DNA from: Capsicum annuum
Taxonomy: Eukaryota; Streptophyta; Magnoliopsida; Solanales; Solanaceae
DNA length: 64,000 nt
Reading direction: 5' to 3'
NCBI RefSeq assembly: GCF_002878395.1
Contig: NC_061111.1
Coordinates: 25,835,669-25,899,668, forward strand
The notes under the pieces are model-generated. The model was not told where the DNA came from and ran no database searches. It saw nothing but the letters and a program-made list of their open reading frames with translations. The translations under genes were made by a program, and so were the position numbers. Each line of letters begins with the position of its first letter. Positions within the stretch are counted from its first letter, which is position 1. This document shows, in pieces, positions 11,461-22,250 of the stretch.

Positions 11461-12787
11461 GTAATGTATTTTTTAAAATCTATGCATACATCAACTGTAA
11501 TGTAATTTTTATTTTTCTTTGTCTGTAGGTAAACATGTCTCCCAAAAGAATAGAAAGTAAAAGTGGATCAACGTCTGACCACTAAAAAAAAGGCTACAGT
11601 ACAGAGGGATTCAGAGGAGCTTCTTGAACAATCTCAATCAGGGAAAAGTAAAGTTGAGGAGAGATGTGAAAACAACGTTGAGGGAGGTGGACAGGGGTTC
11701 GTAGATGGTAATAAAGAAAATAAAAGTGAGAAAGAGGAGGAATTGAAGAGTCAAAAAGAGAAAGAGGATGATCATCAACATAATGATAATGAATAACCAA
11801 CGGGGCATGAGTTAATATCGACATCCCAGCATGATCCTGTCAAAACTTTTAGTATTGACAGGTTTCAAGTTGTGATACCGATTAATGACCCAGAAGGAAA
11901 ACAACTAACTGGTCAAATTGTACTTAAATGTCAGATGGGGAAAATTTTTGAACATTTTATGAAAATTATGAAGAACGAAAACATAGGTGAACTTTTTAAG
12001 AAGAGCTGCTTTGGATGCTTTCTCGAACTACCTGAGGACCCCTCTACCCGTATCCATTTCCCTATGACGATGATATAAGGTCTTCTCAAGTGTAGGATCA
12101 AGTACGCGGGGGATGATAAAGATTCGGAGGAGGGGGCAAAAAAGATGGATGAAATCTGAATCAACTACTGTGGCATGCCTGTTTGTTTTGGCTTGCAAGA
12201 GTTTGCCATAGTGACGGGCTTGAGATGCCATCGTCCAAAAGGACCACCACCCCGCAAAAGATCCAAGGCAAGAAAATGCAAGAAAAAAATAGATGGGTTG
12301 TTTGACATTGCTCAACGTGGCTATAAAGCATCAGATTTGTTGATAGATCTCGAGGATAAAACTATACCAGATCAGTACAGGGAGCAATTGTGCTTAGTTT
12401 GGTTTACCCATTCAGTTATATTGGCAAGAAACGTTAACAAGGTCATAGAAGATGATTTGCTGGCGCATGCTGAGGATTTTGATAAATTCAACAATTATCC
12501 CTGGGGATATGACAGCTTCTACTTAACTGTCCAATATTTACTGACAAAGCTATCCTCAGGGACGACCACATTATATGGCTTTTCTTAGGCTTTCATGGTA
12601 AAATTAATCACTAATTTTACTCATCCATTAATTTATATTGAATATAGTTATTATAATTTTTTTTGTTTGCTTCCTGTTTACATTTTTTAGGCTTGGGCAT
12701 TTAAAGCCATTCCTCCCCTCCAAAAGTAGTTAATGGATTACTCAGATGAGGTTTCTTATCCAAGGATGTTTAGGTGGTTGGATGCAA

Positions 12788-13055
12788 AGAGCAACACCAA
12801 TATTAAAGAGACTGATCTCTTTAACCTTCTGGATGATGTAGTACGTCTTCTTCAAGTAAAATAATTCTACTCAAAGATAAGAAAGATATTGAACAGATGT
12901 TATATCTGGTGCAACAGATGTTAAGAGCAACACCAATATTAAAGAGGCTGATCTCTTTAACCCTCCGAATGATTCAGTATGTCTTTTTCAAGTAAAATAA
13001 TTCTACTCAAAGATAAGAAAGATATTGAACAAATGTTATATCTGGTGCAACAGAT
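12788..13055 (+). repeat. 135-bp tandem duplication over exon 2 end
   Basis: AGAGCAACACCAATATTAAA at 12,788 recurs at about 12,923, and the similarity runs through GATCTCTTTAACC, the exon end, AAATAATTCTACTCAAAG and ATCTGGTGCAACAGATG. The duplication copies the exon 2 end and donor of gene A into the following intron. Confidence 0.75.
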
Positions 13056-13466
13056 GTTATATCTGATACACCAGATGGGACATCTATTGCAACAGGGTAG
13101 ATCTTACATCAGATTACCCATCTGTTGCTTTGGTTCTCTGAACCTGACTCTCAAAGATTAAGCATATACTGCAAATTATGCAACAGATATTTAATCTGAT
13201 CACATATTATTCATCTGTTGCGATATACATATCATCTATTGCATAACAGATTACCCGTCTTGTGCAAATATTGCAATAGATGATTGATATTTGTCATCAA
13301 ATTATTTATGTGTTGCTCTGTTTCTCTGAACCAGACTCAAATGGATTTTAACCATATTCCGCAAACTATGCAACAGATGGATCTTTTTTTTAAAACGTAG
13401 CCCAACTGTGAAAATTATTATATTATATGATTTAAATGCATCTGTCTTTTTTTTTCTTTTTTATAG
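12850..13466 (+). repeat. Gene A intron filled with palindromic repeats
   Basis: The intron between exons 2 and 3 carries at least ten CAACAGAT / ATCTGTTG half-sites. The same intron in the right copy (about 50,430-50,810) is filled in the same way, while the flanking exons are free of them. Confidence 0.6.
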
Positions 13467-13931
13467 GTTGTGCATCCATGGATCGTGCCTACTGAGGAGG
13501 AGTCAGTGATGACTTCTTATATTACTCTAGGTCATGTTGATACTATAGCAGACCCAACGGTGGAGTTAATAAAGAAGGAATTGGTTGGAGCAACAGCCAT
13601 AAAAAGAGCAGTTAGACAAGGTCATCATAATGTTGAGGCTCTTCATGACCAACCTTTTACTTAGGCAGATCCGGGTGCTTCTTCTGGTGGAGTTGTTGGT
13701 GTTGGTGACAGGCATGTTGATGCTGCGATAAGCATGTTGATGCTCAAAAAAGAATAAATATTTTTGAAAACACCCTTTTTTGCCCTTATATAGGTCCCTC
13801 TCACCGCTCTTTACCCTCGTGTTTTCGTTGCTAATGCGATGAGTGCAAGGACAGATAGGATAAACTCTTTGTAAAAGTAGAGGCTATCTCTAAAGCTATC
13901 AAGGAATTTAAATCCAAGAGGTGTGTCATAC

Positions 13932-14025
13932 CATCCAAGAAGGTGAGGAAGCCACACACTCCTACAGCGTTGGTTGACATCCAAGAAGGTGAGGGAGCCA
14001 CACACTCCTACAGCGTTGGTTAGGA
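13932..14025 (+). repeat. 48-bp tandem duplication in exon 3
   Basis: CCAAGAAGGTGAGGAAGCCA at 13,932 recurs at 13,980 with one base changed, up to TACAGCGTTGGTT. The 48-bp unit keeps the reading frame. Confidence 0.8.
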
Positions 14026-15264
14026 GAAAGAAAAGAGAAATTAGAGATGTACTCTCCGCTCAGAAATCAAAAGAAATTGCAATTCCTCCCTCTCCAGAAG
14101 CTATTGAAGTTCAGGGGACAGTCAAGAAGGTGGACATATACGCAAAACTTGGCGCCGAAGAGAAGAGGGATCTACGACAGGCCATTAATGCCAAGCCAGG
14201 CGTACCAGATTACCCCAGGCCTCTTTTTTCCCCCCAAGACTTCCAGACTATGACTGATATACGTATGTCGTACGAGGACAAGTCAAGTTTAATTTTTCTA
14301 ACCTAGCCCTTAAAATCTAACCCATGAAGAAGAAGCAACGCAACATAGTTCACATCTGTTGCAATAGCTGGGCATACTGGTGCAACTGGTAGTGGTTCTA
14401 TTGCAACTTATTATCCATCTGTTACATAAGTTGCATTGGATTGTTGATTCAGAGAACCTATGCAATAGATGGACCATCCGTTGCATCTTTACAATTACTA
14501 ACCTATTTAAAAATTGACTTCTTATCTCACAGAATGTTGATATAATTCTCTGCCTCATGAGGAAAAGGCAATTAACGTATCGGGAAGCTTATGACGCTGC
14601 TGATAGGATAATAGACCTCGAATTCTACAAGAAGCTCAAGGATAGGTACGATTAACTCAATGGAGAGGCGTCAGCCCTTGGCGTGGGACTTGATTTCCTA
14701 GTTCCTACGTTGGTCTTGGATGAAGAAGAAACTTTAAGATATGTTAGGGGACAGGTCAAATCCACACAGCAAGAGCTGGACCGAGGCAAAAAGGATTATT
14801 ACAGTTATTAGCGTGAACGGCATACATTATCGGGCTATTGAGATACTACTCGAGGAGGGAAAGATCAATGTTTATGACTCTAACGTACCTCTCGTCGATG
14901 CTTTCGATCTTTTTCTCCTCGTAGAGCCATTGATAGTGTTGTTACCCATCTTGTTGAGGGAGATAAAATGATGAATCATTTCCCAAAGGAAGTTTTGATG
15001 AAGAAATTATGGGATTTTGAAGGTCGAAACAGGGGAATGATCCTTCCAAAAGATGATGCCGCTAAAGCGAGTGGCTCACACGCTTTTGAACACATCGAAT
15101 GTTTTCTGATCGGCACAGAAATAGCCGAGCCAACGAATTTTCTGTGTGACAACGCTGTGGCAAACCTGCAAGAGGTCTGGGCTTATGGGGTACTAACTGG
15201 AAGCTTGAAGCCTGTGTATATAGAAGAGCCTGTGAAATAGAAATTTTTAATTTTAAGTCACCTT

Positions 15265-15560
15265 TCACTTTATTACATGTACATGTAGTGGCAATAATTT
15301 TTCTGATGAAAGTTGAGTTTTTTATAATGCAATAGATTAGATTGTAAATCTGTTGTAAAATATCTTTAATCCGTTCTAGCAGATAGTTTATCTATTGCAA
15401 TAGGTTGATCATCTGTTGTGTTACGGTGATGTTATTTCTATGAATAATCTAATAATCTAAGTCTAATATGTTGCAATAGTGGAAAGATCTATTTGATAAT
15501 TTCTAACAAATGACCTAAATTTTACAACATATGCCTAAATCTTTTTGATTTTTTCCAACA
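15265..15560. repeat. Copy 1 of direct repeat flanking zinc-finger insert
   Basis: ACATGTAGTGGCAATAATTTTT, AAAGTTGA-TTTTATAATGCAA and following ATCTGTTGCAATAGG sites recur in order at 16,368-16,680. In the right arm the gene A to gene B spacer has a single such stretch (about 48,230-48,600). Confidence 0.65.
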
Positions 15561-15565
15561 GTTAC

Positions 15566-15685
15566 GCTTGAATATCCATGTTCCCAACAACACCAAACCA
15601 GTAGCCAATATACACACCACCATGAAAATTTCAGCAATTATGCTTGAATATCCATGTTCCCAACAACACCAAACCAGTAGCAATA
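15566..15685. repeat. 82-bp duplication
   Basis: CTTGAATATCCATGTTCCCA and the following CAACACCAAACCAGTAGC occur at about 15,566 and 15,645. Confidence 0.75.
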
Positions 15686-16060
15686 ACGACAATAATGTAG
15701 TATCTTCTTGCTCGATTTTGCTTCTCTTTAGAAGCCTTGACTTTGTTCAACAAACCCCAGATTACACGATTTGCTTGTGAAGGCTGTCGGTCTTCATACC
15801 AATCAAAGTAATTGCATCCACCCAATTTCTATATAAAAAAAGAGAGTACAAATACAAAATAATTACAAGTCAATAATTAATCAATTAATTAAATAAAAAA
15901 TATTACCTTTGAAATCTTACAAGTAAAAAACCTACGACCCAGATTTTGTTGAGTCCAAGAAGTCTTTAACAAAGCTTCATTACCGCACTTACAATATCAA
16001 AAATTTTTATCACAAAAAATAGAAAAACAGTGGAAGATGCGCTCGACATTGTCAAGCTCA
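15631..16060 (-). pseudogene. GRF-type zinc finger plus membrane anchor, fragment
   Basis: Minus strand encodes CKCGNEALLKTSWTQQNLGR then RFFTCKISK, an intron, and GGCNYFDWYEDRQPSQANR, followed by a basic linker and a hydrophobic helix IIVVIATGLVLLGTWIF near the C-terminus. The spacing CxCG...RRFFxC...GCxxFxW is the zf-GRF signature (nucleic-acid-binding finger of plant GRF/TM proteins and some nucleases). A possible start MSSASSTV lies near 16,053 but is out of frame with the finger. The gene is absent from the right arm and lies between two copies of a repeat, so it is a captured or inserted fragment. It is broken by the frame change. Confidence 0.6.
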
Positions 16061-16239
16061 GTTGGAAAAAAGAAAAGAAATAATTTGAATAGATAAAAGA
16101 AGATGGAAATGAAGAAGAAGATTTGGGAATTTAGGGTTAAATTTTAGGAGGAAGATGAATATATAAGACAATGGGGGGAATGACTGTTGGGGGCCAAGTG
16201 ACGGCAAGTCAGTGAAATGTGCCAGACTGACACTGACAC

Positions 16240-16330
16240 ATTTGATGCCTATTTAATTTTACGTGTTTAAAATGAACACTGTCTACTTGATGCCTATCTT
16301 ATTTTAGGTATTTGAACTGAACACCGTCGA
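16240..16330. repeat. 45-bp tandem duplication at zinc-finger insert border
   Basis: TTGATGCCTAT-TTATTTTA-GT-TTT-AA-TGAACAC-GTC appears twice in succession (16,240 and 16,286), next to the second copy of the flanking direct repeat. Confidence 0.7.
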
Positions 16331-16367
16331 TGGGTTGCACCTTTTTTATTTCAATTCAATTCACTTT

Positions 16368-16680
16368 AACCTTTTTACAGGTAGTGGCAATTTTTTATTT
16401 CCAACAAAAGTTGAATTTTTATAATGCAACAGATTCTCCATCCGTTGTAATAGTTATCCTACCTGTTCTGACATATAGTTTATCTGTTGCAATAGGTTGG
16501 TCATCTATTGCATTATCTCGATGTTTTTATCTAAAGTCCATCTGTTGCAATAGTAGGAAGACCTGTTTGATAAAGTCCAACAGATCACCTACCTGTTGCA
16601 ATATATGTCTAAATCTATTCAATTTTTCCAATAGATGTGTCATCTGTTGCAACAGATACATTATATGTTGCAATATTTGA
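16368..16680. repeat. Copy 2 of direct repeat flanking zinc-finger insert
   Basis: Partner of 15,265-15,560; contains an exact ATCTGTTGCAACAGAT at 16,642-16,657. Confidence 0.65.
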
Positions 16681-16904
16681 ATCTAGTATTCCTTTTCAAT
16701 TAATAAGTTCAAATCTAAGAAATAAATACAATTTGTAGACAAAATAAAATAAATCAAACCCTTCATAAATTAGCTGCAATAAGTCAATGAATAAATAAAA
16801 TGTAAAAAAATTGTTATGGGTACAGATCTCAACAAATACATCAACAACAATTTAAGTATACTATCAAGGATTGCTTTTATTTGACAAGCTCAAGATATAA
16901 AGAT

Positions 16905-19404
16905 CTACTCAGTATGAAAAAGTTGTTCTTCATCCGATGCTATAGAATTCGGCTTTGCTCGTCGTAGATCTTTATTGTCGCTTACGTACGGTTTCTGCGC
17001 TTTCTGTTCTCCGTATTTCCATAAAAAGAGTAGCATATTGTCAATGTTGTTCAGCAGTAGCTTCTTCTACATCCACCTGGAAAGCCAGAATTGGTCAATG
17101 CTAATCACGGAGATACAATAAAATGGAAAAGGATAACTCATCTCTTCTAGCAAATCAAATAGGTCTTCCTCTCATTTTAAATTTTCCCAAATAGATTATA
17201 TTTCTGTTGCAATAATGAATCAACTGTTGGGACAAATTTCTACATGAGGAAGACCTTGTATGATAATTTCCAATGGATGAACCATCCGTTGCAACATATG
17301 AATCATCTGTTGTAGCATATAGGTCTTCTGTTGGTACAAATAAAAGTAGTATGAAGAGCTATTTGATTTGCTAAAATAGATAAAACATATATTGCACTAG
17401 ATAAAGTAGCTGGTGCAACAGGTTATTCAACTGTTGCAACAGATATATATATATGTTTGATAATTTTCAGCAGATGTGTCATCTGTTGAAATAGATATGT
17501 GTCTGTTTGTTTTATCAGTTGGAAGACATATAATATATTCACCTTCTTCAGCTCATGCTGCTCTTTTTTGGACATTGTACGTTACTCAGTGTAATACACA
17601 GACAGAAGAGCTGCAATTTCGCTTTTTTGGATGCTTAATAATGCCTTGAAAATCACTCTCCTTCTCTTCTTAGCCCTAATCTCTAATGGAGCGGGTGGAA
17701 ATAAAATCCTCTTTGATGGAATGAGACCCCTCTTAGATGTCAATTCCTTTATAGAAGCAGTTAATGCATTAATAGCATTAATCACATCATGTTTCGCCTT
17801 GCAGTCTTGACATTTGCATGCAGAACATTTGCTGGGAGAGGCAAAATCTGTATAACCAGTATGATCATACTCATAATGGTTTGCTTTAAATATTGTAAGA
17901 GGAGCATCATTAGCACCAACAGCAGCACCATTACCACCACCAACAACTCCATCACCACTAAGACCATCAACAACAACAATAAGCCCACCCTCCAAAATTA
18001 TTTTTCTTGTAATGGCTGTTGCTCCAAACAATTCCATTGTTAGTCTGTCGATGACCTTAGGGTCCGATAAAGTTTGCACAGACCGTAAAGTAACAAAAAA
18101 TGGCATCTTCAACTCTCGATTGGTCGAAACTAGCGACGGGTGCACAATCTAACATAAATCATTACATATATTAGAATGATGTTAGATCATTTAAAAAAAT
18201 CATTAATTAAAAGAAAAATTAATTATAATTATACTTACTACATCCTTCGGGGGGTTGAAGAGATCAAGAAATTTTGCACTTTGATCAGTTTTGACCGACA
18301 ACCATCTTAAGATTCTTGGACAGAAAATTCCTTCCTGGTAGTTCACTTGTTGTCTCAAATAAGGAATGACTTCAAACGCCCAAGCCTATAAAATAATGCC
18401 AATAAATCAAAATCATTATTGAGCAAAAAAATGAATGATATCATAATAGAAGAAAGAAACATTTACCATGAAAGCCCATGGGAAGCCATATAAGTTGACT
18501 GTCTTTGGCGCTAACGGAGTCAACAAATATTTGACAGTCATTTTGAAGCTTTCATACCCCCAAGGATAGCTGTTAAACGCATCAAGATCCTCGGAGAGCT
18601 TTATTAAATCGAGGCTTATGTTGTTGTTAACGTCTCTCGCCCAAAGAATATTATGTACAGACCAAACCAAGCACAATGACTGTTTGTGATTCTTTGAAAG
18701 TCCTTTACCTTCAACGCTTCTATCAAATTTTTATTTTTGAAGCTTGGACCAATAATGGACACCAGGTCATCATGATCACACGACTTGCCTTTACTTTTTT
18801 TGGGTGTGTGGGGGTGCTTTTTTGGGGTTAGAATAGATATAACTTGAGAAGGAGGATAACATTTTAGTCCAGTAACTATGGCAAACTCCTTCCAACCAAA
18901 ACAACAGGCATGCTACAGTAATTTATCCACACCTCATCCATCTTATCTTTGTTTTCATACATAAACCTACGCTTGAGTAGTTCATATACCATTTTCATTT
19001 GGAAACGAGCGTTGTTGTCCTTCGACAAATCAAGATATTTCCCAAAGCAGCTGTCCCTGAAATAACATCCAATTTTTGTTCTCGAAGTATTTTTCTGAAG
19101 GTGTTGAAATATTTTTCCATGGCTGACTTAACCACGAAATCACCCGTTAAATCTGCGGCACCATCGCACTGCATTCTCACAGGATAACGATCAATGCTGA
19201 AGGCTTTGACCAGCTCTTTGGTGGAAGGGCTATTAGCATCTGCATCACTCTATTAAAACATCCCTCCTCCCCGCGTTCATCATATTCTGCTCTCAATTGG
19301 GATAACGCTTGTAAAGCAAGCTCATAGAGTGGTGGATGTAGCCTAGCTGCTTCACTTATTCCTTTACTTGGACTTGATTCGGTTTCTGTTCTTTTGGGAA
19401 CCAT
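16905..19404 (-). pseudogene. Gene B-left: DUF1985 gene lacking its Ulp1 core
   Basis: Minus-strand start [15 protein letters not shown]. Recognisable blocks are [33 protein letters not shown], a DUF1985 part (QSLCLVWSVHNILWARD, YPWGYESFKMTVKYLL), an exon beginning AWAFEVIPYLRQQ after a 107-bp-type intron, and exon IVHPSLVSTNRELKMPFFVT extending to about 17,582 with a Cys-rich patch KCSACKCQDCKAKHD. After a repeat-filled intron (17,110-17,520) the last exon starts VDVEEATAEQH and jumps straight to the C-terminal tail ending at TAG 16,907-16,905. Compared with B-right, about 1.2 kb holding the whole protease core is missing. Frameshifts are present in the N-terminal exon. Confidence 0.7.
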
Positions 19405-19499
19405 ATTATCTAAAATTAGCAGGAACATAAAATAATATATTATTATTGATTAATACATCATTAAAAAAGGATAACAGTAAATCAAACAAGCAAAATAGT

Positions 19500-20380
19500 A
19501 AAATAACAGTTGTAATAGATCACCAATCTATTGCACCAGGTAGTATATCTGTTGCAGCATATAACCAAACTATTGCAGCAAATGAGTAATCTGTTACAAC
19601 AATACAAAACATATCACTCATCTTTTAAGATAGATGAATGGTCTGTTCAACAGATCACACAACTGTTGTGACATCATCTGTTGTAACATATGAGTGATCT
19701 GTTGAAACAGTTAAATAATCTATTGGAAAAATATAAATCACTTATCTGTTGAGAAAGATGAATGGTTTGTGCAATAGATCATACATCTATTGCAACATAT
19801 GAGTGATCTGTCAGAGTAGTTAACTAACCTGCAGCAACGACTGAGTAATCTGTTAGGACGATACAAAATATATCACTCATTTGTTGAGAAAAATGAATGG
19901 TCTATGCAACAGGTCATACATATTTTGAAACACATAAGTGATCTGTTGGAACAGTTATCAATGGTCAATATTGTTTAGATTTCTTCCAACATAGGGTTGT
20001 CTATCGCGGAAGATGAATGATCAGTTGGAAAAATCAAGTCTTGGATATTTCCTATAGGAATAGTAGATGGGATTTTATCTAACAGGAGGTTCATCTGTTA
20101 CATCAGATCATTAATCTGATGGTTCTTCCATTGCATCAGATGGTTAATTAGTTGCATCAGATTTTATCCGATGCTTAATTTGTTGCAATATATGGTAAAG
20201 CTATTACATCAGATAGTTAATCTGTTGCATCAGATTATTAATTTGTTGCATCAGAATTGTAATCTAATGGTTCCTCTGGTGCATCAGATGGTTGATCTGG
20301 TGTATCATATTATAAATCTATTACATCAGATGGTTAATATGTTGCACTAGATGGGTAATCTGTCGGATGAAACAAAAAAT
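19500..20380. repeat. Long palindromic-repeat array upstream of gene B-left
   Basis: Dense GAT(G)...ATCTGTTG(C)A(A/T)CAGAT half-sites in two flavours: a CAACAGAT-rich part with a weak period of about 150 bp (19,540-19,960) and a GCATCAGAT-rich part (20,090-20,370). Inverted counterpart is 43,850-44,470. Confidence 0.7.
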
Positions 20381-20689
20381 AGTAGCACGATTTTGTTTAA
20401 CAAAAAACAGCAATTTCACAATTTTTACCAAGAATAAGAATAGAACAAATCAAACCAAATTGTCGTTTTGTTTTTATAAACACAAACGATAAAAACACCA
20501 TTTCAAACCGCATTTCAAATTAGTGCAACAAATATTGAAATTGTTAACCAATCTATAAGAGAAGTTGGCTTAAGTTCCTTGTTTTCTTCAAAACTAAAAA
20601 GGCCATAAATTTTTACCTGTGAAAGAAAAAAAGGAACGATGAAGAATTCGAAGTTGTTATAGACGGAGAGCAAGGCTGTCACGTCGATT

Positions 20690-20990
20690 GAATGTTGAAG
20701 TCGAAAAGGAACTCGAAGCCCAACTATTTATAGTCGGATGTTGAAGTCGCCGAGGAGTGAAATGAGAAATTTGCAGACCAGTTGGTTGGAAAAGAGTTGA
20801 GAGAAGCTTTCAAGAGAGGGATAAGAGACAGGTTGATTGAATTGAAGAGGGAAACTCGAAGCCCAATTATTTATCATCGGAGGTAGAAGTTTTCGGGTGT
20901 TGAAGGGATAAAAGAGGGGAACTCGAAGCCCAACTATTTATTGCCAGAGGTAGAAATCGTCGGGGGTTTAAGGGAGAAATTTTGCAAAAC
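20690..20990 (-). promoter_or_regulatory. Triplicated core promoter of gene B-left
   Basis: GAACTCGAAGCCCAACTATTTAT recurs, with changes, near 20,710, 20,850 and 20,925. On the minus strand each is an ATAAATAGTTGGGCTTCGAG block, i.e. a TATA-like box followed by the transcribed leader. The right arm has a single copy (ATAAATAG at about 43,523). GAGAGAG tracts lie just upstream. Confidence 0.55.
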
Positions 20991-21228
20991 TATTGGTTGG
21001 GAGAGAGTTGAGAGAAACTGGAGAGAGAGGAGAGAGTGGTTGATTTGGATTGAAGAGGGGTGTGGGTTAGGTTGATTTGTATTTTTGAAAAGATTAGAAA
21101 GTTTTACAAATATTAATCAAGTCCACAATTAACTTAATCAAGTTTCCTAATGATGTTTGACCCTATCTGTTGGTCAATGTCACAATCCTTCATTCAAGAC
21201 CTAAAAGAAACCTTTCCTTCAATTTTCT

Positions 21229-21472
21229 CAAGTAACATTGATGATATAGAAACCCAAAGTAACCATGTTACTCTAGAACTTGAAACAATTATCCCTGCTA
21301 ATGAAACAAATAAAATGAATACTCCTAATGCTATTACTAGCTTTTCAAGAAACTTTTCACACTCTATGTTTACTTGCTTTGATAGTTGAATAACTCCTCC
21401 TATTATTGGTATTGAGATTAGTAAGGTTACCATGTTCAATATCCCTACTAAATTGTTGCTACAACGCACCAT
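21229..21472 (-). pseudogene. Tetraspanin (TET8-like) N-terminal exon, truncated
   Basis: Minus-strand start at 21,472 reads MVRCSNNLVGILNMVTLLIS, then IPIIGGVIQLSKQ, ECEKFLEKLVIALGVF and VTWLLWV. This is the N-terminus of plant tetraspanins: first membrane helix about residues 8-28, a short loop with the conserved ECE(K/R)FL(E/D)KPVIALG motif, and a second helix. The reading departs from the family after WLLWV, and at 21,228 the sequence becomes the inner end of the left arm. The large extracellular loop with the GCCK motif, and helices 3-4, are absent. A leader (21,473-21,540) and AT-rich upstream DNA precede it. Either the arm inserted into a tetraspanin gene or the exon was carried along. 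Confidence 0.75.
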
Positions 21473-21840
21473 TTTCCTTTCGTAAGATTTAAACTTAGGG
21501 GATTTTGATAAAAAATAAGGACACCCGCTGGACTTCATCTATTAGTTGGTTAACATGCGTGTAAATTTATATACATATATACTACGAAAGACATATATAT
21601 AAAAATGATATACATGCACATGTTCTGATAAATTCTCAAACCGCTGGATATACAAATCCATTACAACATCTCATGTAAATGATCAACTATATGCCTTTTA
21701 TATAATACATGAAATCGTATAGAATTTGTTAGTGCTTAGATTCTCATGAAAACCAATATAAAAGTAAAAAAAAAAAAAGAAAAAAGAAAAGATTCAAAAT
21801 TTTTTAAAAAATCCTATCCTATCTGATATTAACCATTCCC

Positions 21841-21889
21841 CCCCCCCCCCAACCCCCCTTTAATACCGCCCCCCCCCCCCCCCCCCCCC
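21841..21889. repeat. Poly-C tracts
   Basis: Two long C homopolymers (about 10 and 20 bases) with a CCAACCCCCC link. Similar tracts occur at 28,556-28,578 and 30,546-30,558. Length is unreliable in assemblies. Confidence 0.7.
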
Positions 21890-21899
21890 AGAAAAACTA

Positions 21900-22250
21900 C
21901 GTACATGGAACATCATCAGACACTAATCAAAAAACAGGGAAAAAAAACAAAGCAAAAGACCAAAGGAAAAACAGAAGAAGAAAACATTGAAATACAAAAA
22001 AGGAGGGGGAAAGAAGAGGATAAGAGTGGGGAAAACAAAAGGAAACAAAGTGAGGAAGCAAAAGAAACAAAGGGAAAACGAAAAACAATAAAGCAACGCG
22101 AGAGAAAAAAAAGAAAAGAAAAAGGGTGCGAAGTTGAGTTTGGGGTTTTGTTCGAGTTTCCGGTGATGACATTTCGCTTCTTTATTCAGTTGCCCCTCTT
22201 TGTGTGGAATCTCGATGAGTTTTCATACAAATAAGTATACAAGATATGAT
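21900..22250 (+). repeat. LTR-leader-like repeat, copy 1
   Basis: A/G-rich stretch (AAAAAACAAAGC...GAAGAGGATAAGAG) ending GTGCGAAGTTGAG...CGAGTTTCCGGTGATGAC. Copy 2 at 24,190-24,450 has the same order with GTGTGAAGTTGAAG...GAAGTTTTCGGTGACGAG. Probably remnants of one LTR family; the long Lys/Glu-rich frame is compositional. Confidence 0.45.

Larger units (their letters stand above)
11535..15240 (+). pseudogene. Gene A-left: DUF1985 plus Ulp1-like protease, broken
   Basis: Starts MSPKRIESKSG, the same N-terminus as its three paralogues. Predicted exons are 11,535-12,597 (DUF1985 core: NYCGMPVCFGLQEFAIVTGL, LCLVWFTHSVILARNV, YPWGYDSFYLTVQYLL), 12,691-12,837 (AWAFKAIPPLQK), 13,467-14,282 (HPWIVPTEEE...) and 14,533-15,240 (Ulp1-like C-terminus). 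Ulp1 family proteins remove SUMO using His, Asp and Cys. Here His is at 14,825-14,827 (IHYRAIEI) and Asp at 14,876-14,878 (VYDSN), but the Cys position reads Ser (AGT, 15,070-15,072; A-S-G-S-H). Stops occur early (after codon 15), at 12,076-12,078, 12,158-12,160 and 12,586, and the last exon changes frame near 14,740 and 14,970. The exon 3 donor GTAAGT is TCAAGT at 14,283. Non-functional as a protease. Confidence 0.75.
1..21228. repeat. Left arm of giant inverted duplication
   Basis: Segment after segment of this region is found reverse-complemented between 43,242 and 61,363. Base 1 pairs with about 61,363, S1 at 752-967 with 59,889-60,095, S2 near 5,571 with 58,493, the 8,560-10,730 array with 53,109-53,990, gene A (start 11,535) with the gene starting at 52,039, gene B (start 19,404) with the gene starting at 44,525, and the inner end AATTTTCT at 21,228 with 43,242. 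The arm runs off the left edge. Left-only additions are extra copies of the 365-bp array, a hairpin, a 344-bp insertion near 7,050, a zinc-finger fragment at 15.6-16.3 kb and extra promoter copies near 20.8 kb. The arms differ by many substitutions and indels, so the duplication is old. Confidence 0.85.
10760..21228. mobile_element. Left A/B unit: Ulp1-carrying MULE-like element
   Basis: This unit holds two convergent paralogous DUF1985-Ulp1 genes, A (+) and B (-). Its two ends are related in inverted orientation: both carry GGTTGATTTGTA-TTTTGAAAA followed by AAAACTT, AATTAATC/GGTCC-type words and a pyrimidine tract of CTCTCTC just inside. Ulp1-protease genes inside Mutator-like elements are known from plant Kaonashi-type MULEs; the mudrA transposase is not visible here, so the unit would be non-autonomous. 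The outer end at about 10,760 is approximate, the inner end at 21,228 is sharp. Confidence 0.5.

Noticed and set aside
11246..11528. Val/Gly/Trp-rich frames
   Set aside because: Artefact of the GTGGTG low-complexity leader; not conserved as protein in the right arm.
21905..22234. 109-codon Lys/Glu-rich protein
   Set aside because: A/G-rich composition; the related sequence at 24,190 does not keep the same frame.
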